This document shows, piece by piece, positions 42,139 through 42,413 of a stretch of DNA of 42,413 bases; positions within the stretch are counted from its first letter, which is position 1; the number at the start of each line of letters is the position of its first letter. The notes below the pieces were generated by a model, which saw nothing but the letters and a program-made list of their open reading frames with translations, was not told the DNA's origin and did no database searches. Origin of the DNA: Gnetum montanum (lineage: Eukaryota > Streptophyta > Gnetopsida > Gnetales > Gnetaceae); the NCBI GenBank assembly GCA_015680685.1, contig MNCI01011774.1, forward strand, positions 1-42,413, read 5' to 3'. The position numbers were made by a program, and so were the translations under genes.

Positions 42139-42413
42139 GACCAAAATCTTAACTTAACAAAGGTCCATAATTACAAAAAGGAGAAATCAACCTACCACAA
42201 TGGGGAAGAACCCTCTTTGCCAGTACAACAACCATTAGATGAAATCAAGGAAAAGATCAATAAGATGCTGGACTGGGTGTATCAAAAGTGTAGGGAATAT
42301 ATTGATATTATTGGAGATAGAGTTTTGACAACCTGAGAAGCAGGACAAAACATTAGACATTTTGAAAGAAGGAATAAAGAAAATAAGAGCTCAACTACCA
42401 ATCACACGTATGA

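Larger units (their letters stand above)
40344..42413 (+). mobile_element. Gypsy-3, 5' part, runs off the window
   Basis: This is a third member of the same Gypsy family, in plus orientation, inserted in the Copia-1 LTR. Only the 5' LTR, primer-binding site, leader and most of gag are inside the window. It has the longest open gag and the least decayed PBS, so it is probably the youngest of the three (inference). Confidence 0.9.

Overview
This is AT-rich nuclear DNA from a seed plant with a large, retrotransposon-filled genome. A gymnosperm-like genome fits the density and age of the elements, but the species cannot be fixed from sequence alone. The evidence is spliced plant-style exons, Copia and Gypsy elements with plant primer-binding sites (initiator tRNA-Met and tRNA-Asp), and many stop codons of the kind C-to-T decay produces. 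There is no bacterial or organellar gene content.

Left part (1-5991). A faint relic of a LINE-type endonuclease lies at 64-246. A short irregular C-rich repeat (895-1209) grades into a very homogeneous tandem array of a 123-bp unit (1210-2770, 13 copies of the core). The array contains no stop triplet on the plus strand. Directly downstream, after a pyrimidine-rich leader, is a small five-exon gene (2967-4000). I read its product as a divergent AP2/ERF-type DNA-binding domain plus an AP2-style linker. It is the only plausible host gene here.

Rest of the window (5992-42413). This is a nest of decayed LTR retrotransposons. Copia-1 is the outermost layer: long 5' LTR to 7982, PBS, broken gag, protease and integrase. 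It is split at 10251/20269 by Gypsy-1 (10252-20268, plus strand, both LTRs, perfect 5-bp target duplication ATTAG). Removing Gypsy-1 restores the Copia-1 frame across the junction. To the right is Gypsy-2 (about 21515-34384, minus strand, same family), whose gag is interrupted by about 4.1 kb carrying two direct copies of an unrelated LTR-like unit (28360-30180 and 30775-32155). Copia-1 LTR sequence reappears at 34385, is interrupted by Copia-2 (34534-39999, minus strand, LTR pair, PBS, gag only), resumes at 40000, and is interrupted again at 40344 by Gypsy-3. Gypsy-3 has a 5' LTR, the best-preserved PBS and the most intact gag, and runs off the right end.

No retroelement looks able to make all its own proteins. 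Both Gypsy integrases that can be read carry Lys where the catalytic Glu of the DDE triad is expected. Three single-base Ns are present; two are flanked by perfect 67-bp and 51-bp duplications and look like unmerged assembly joins.
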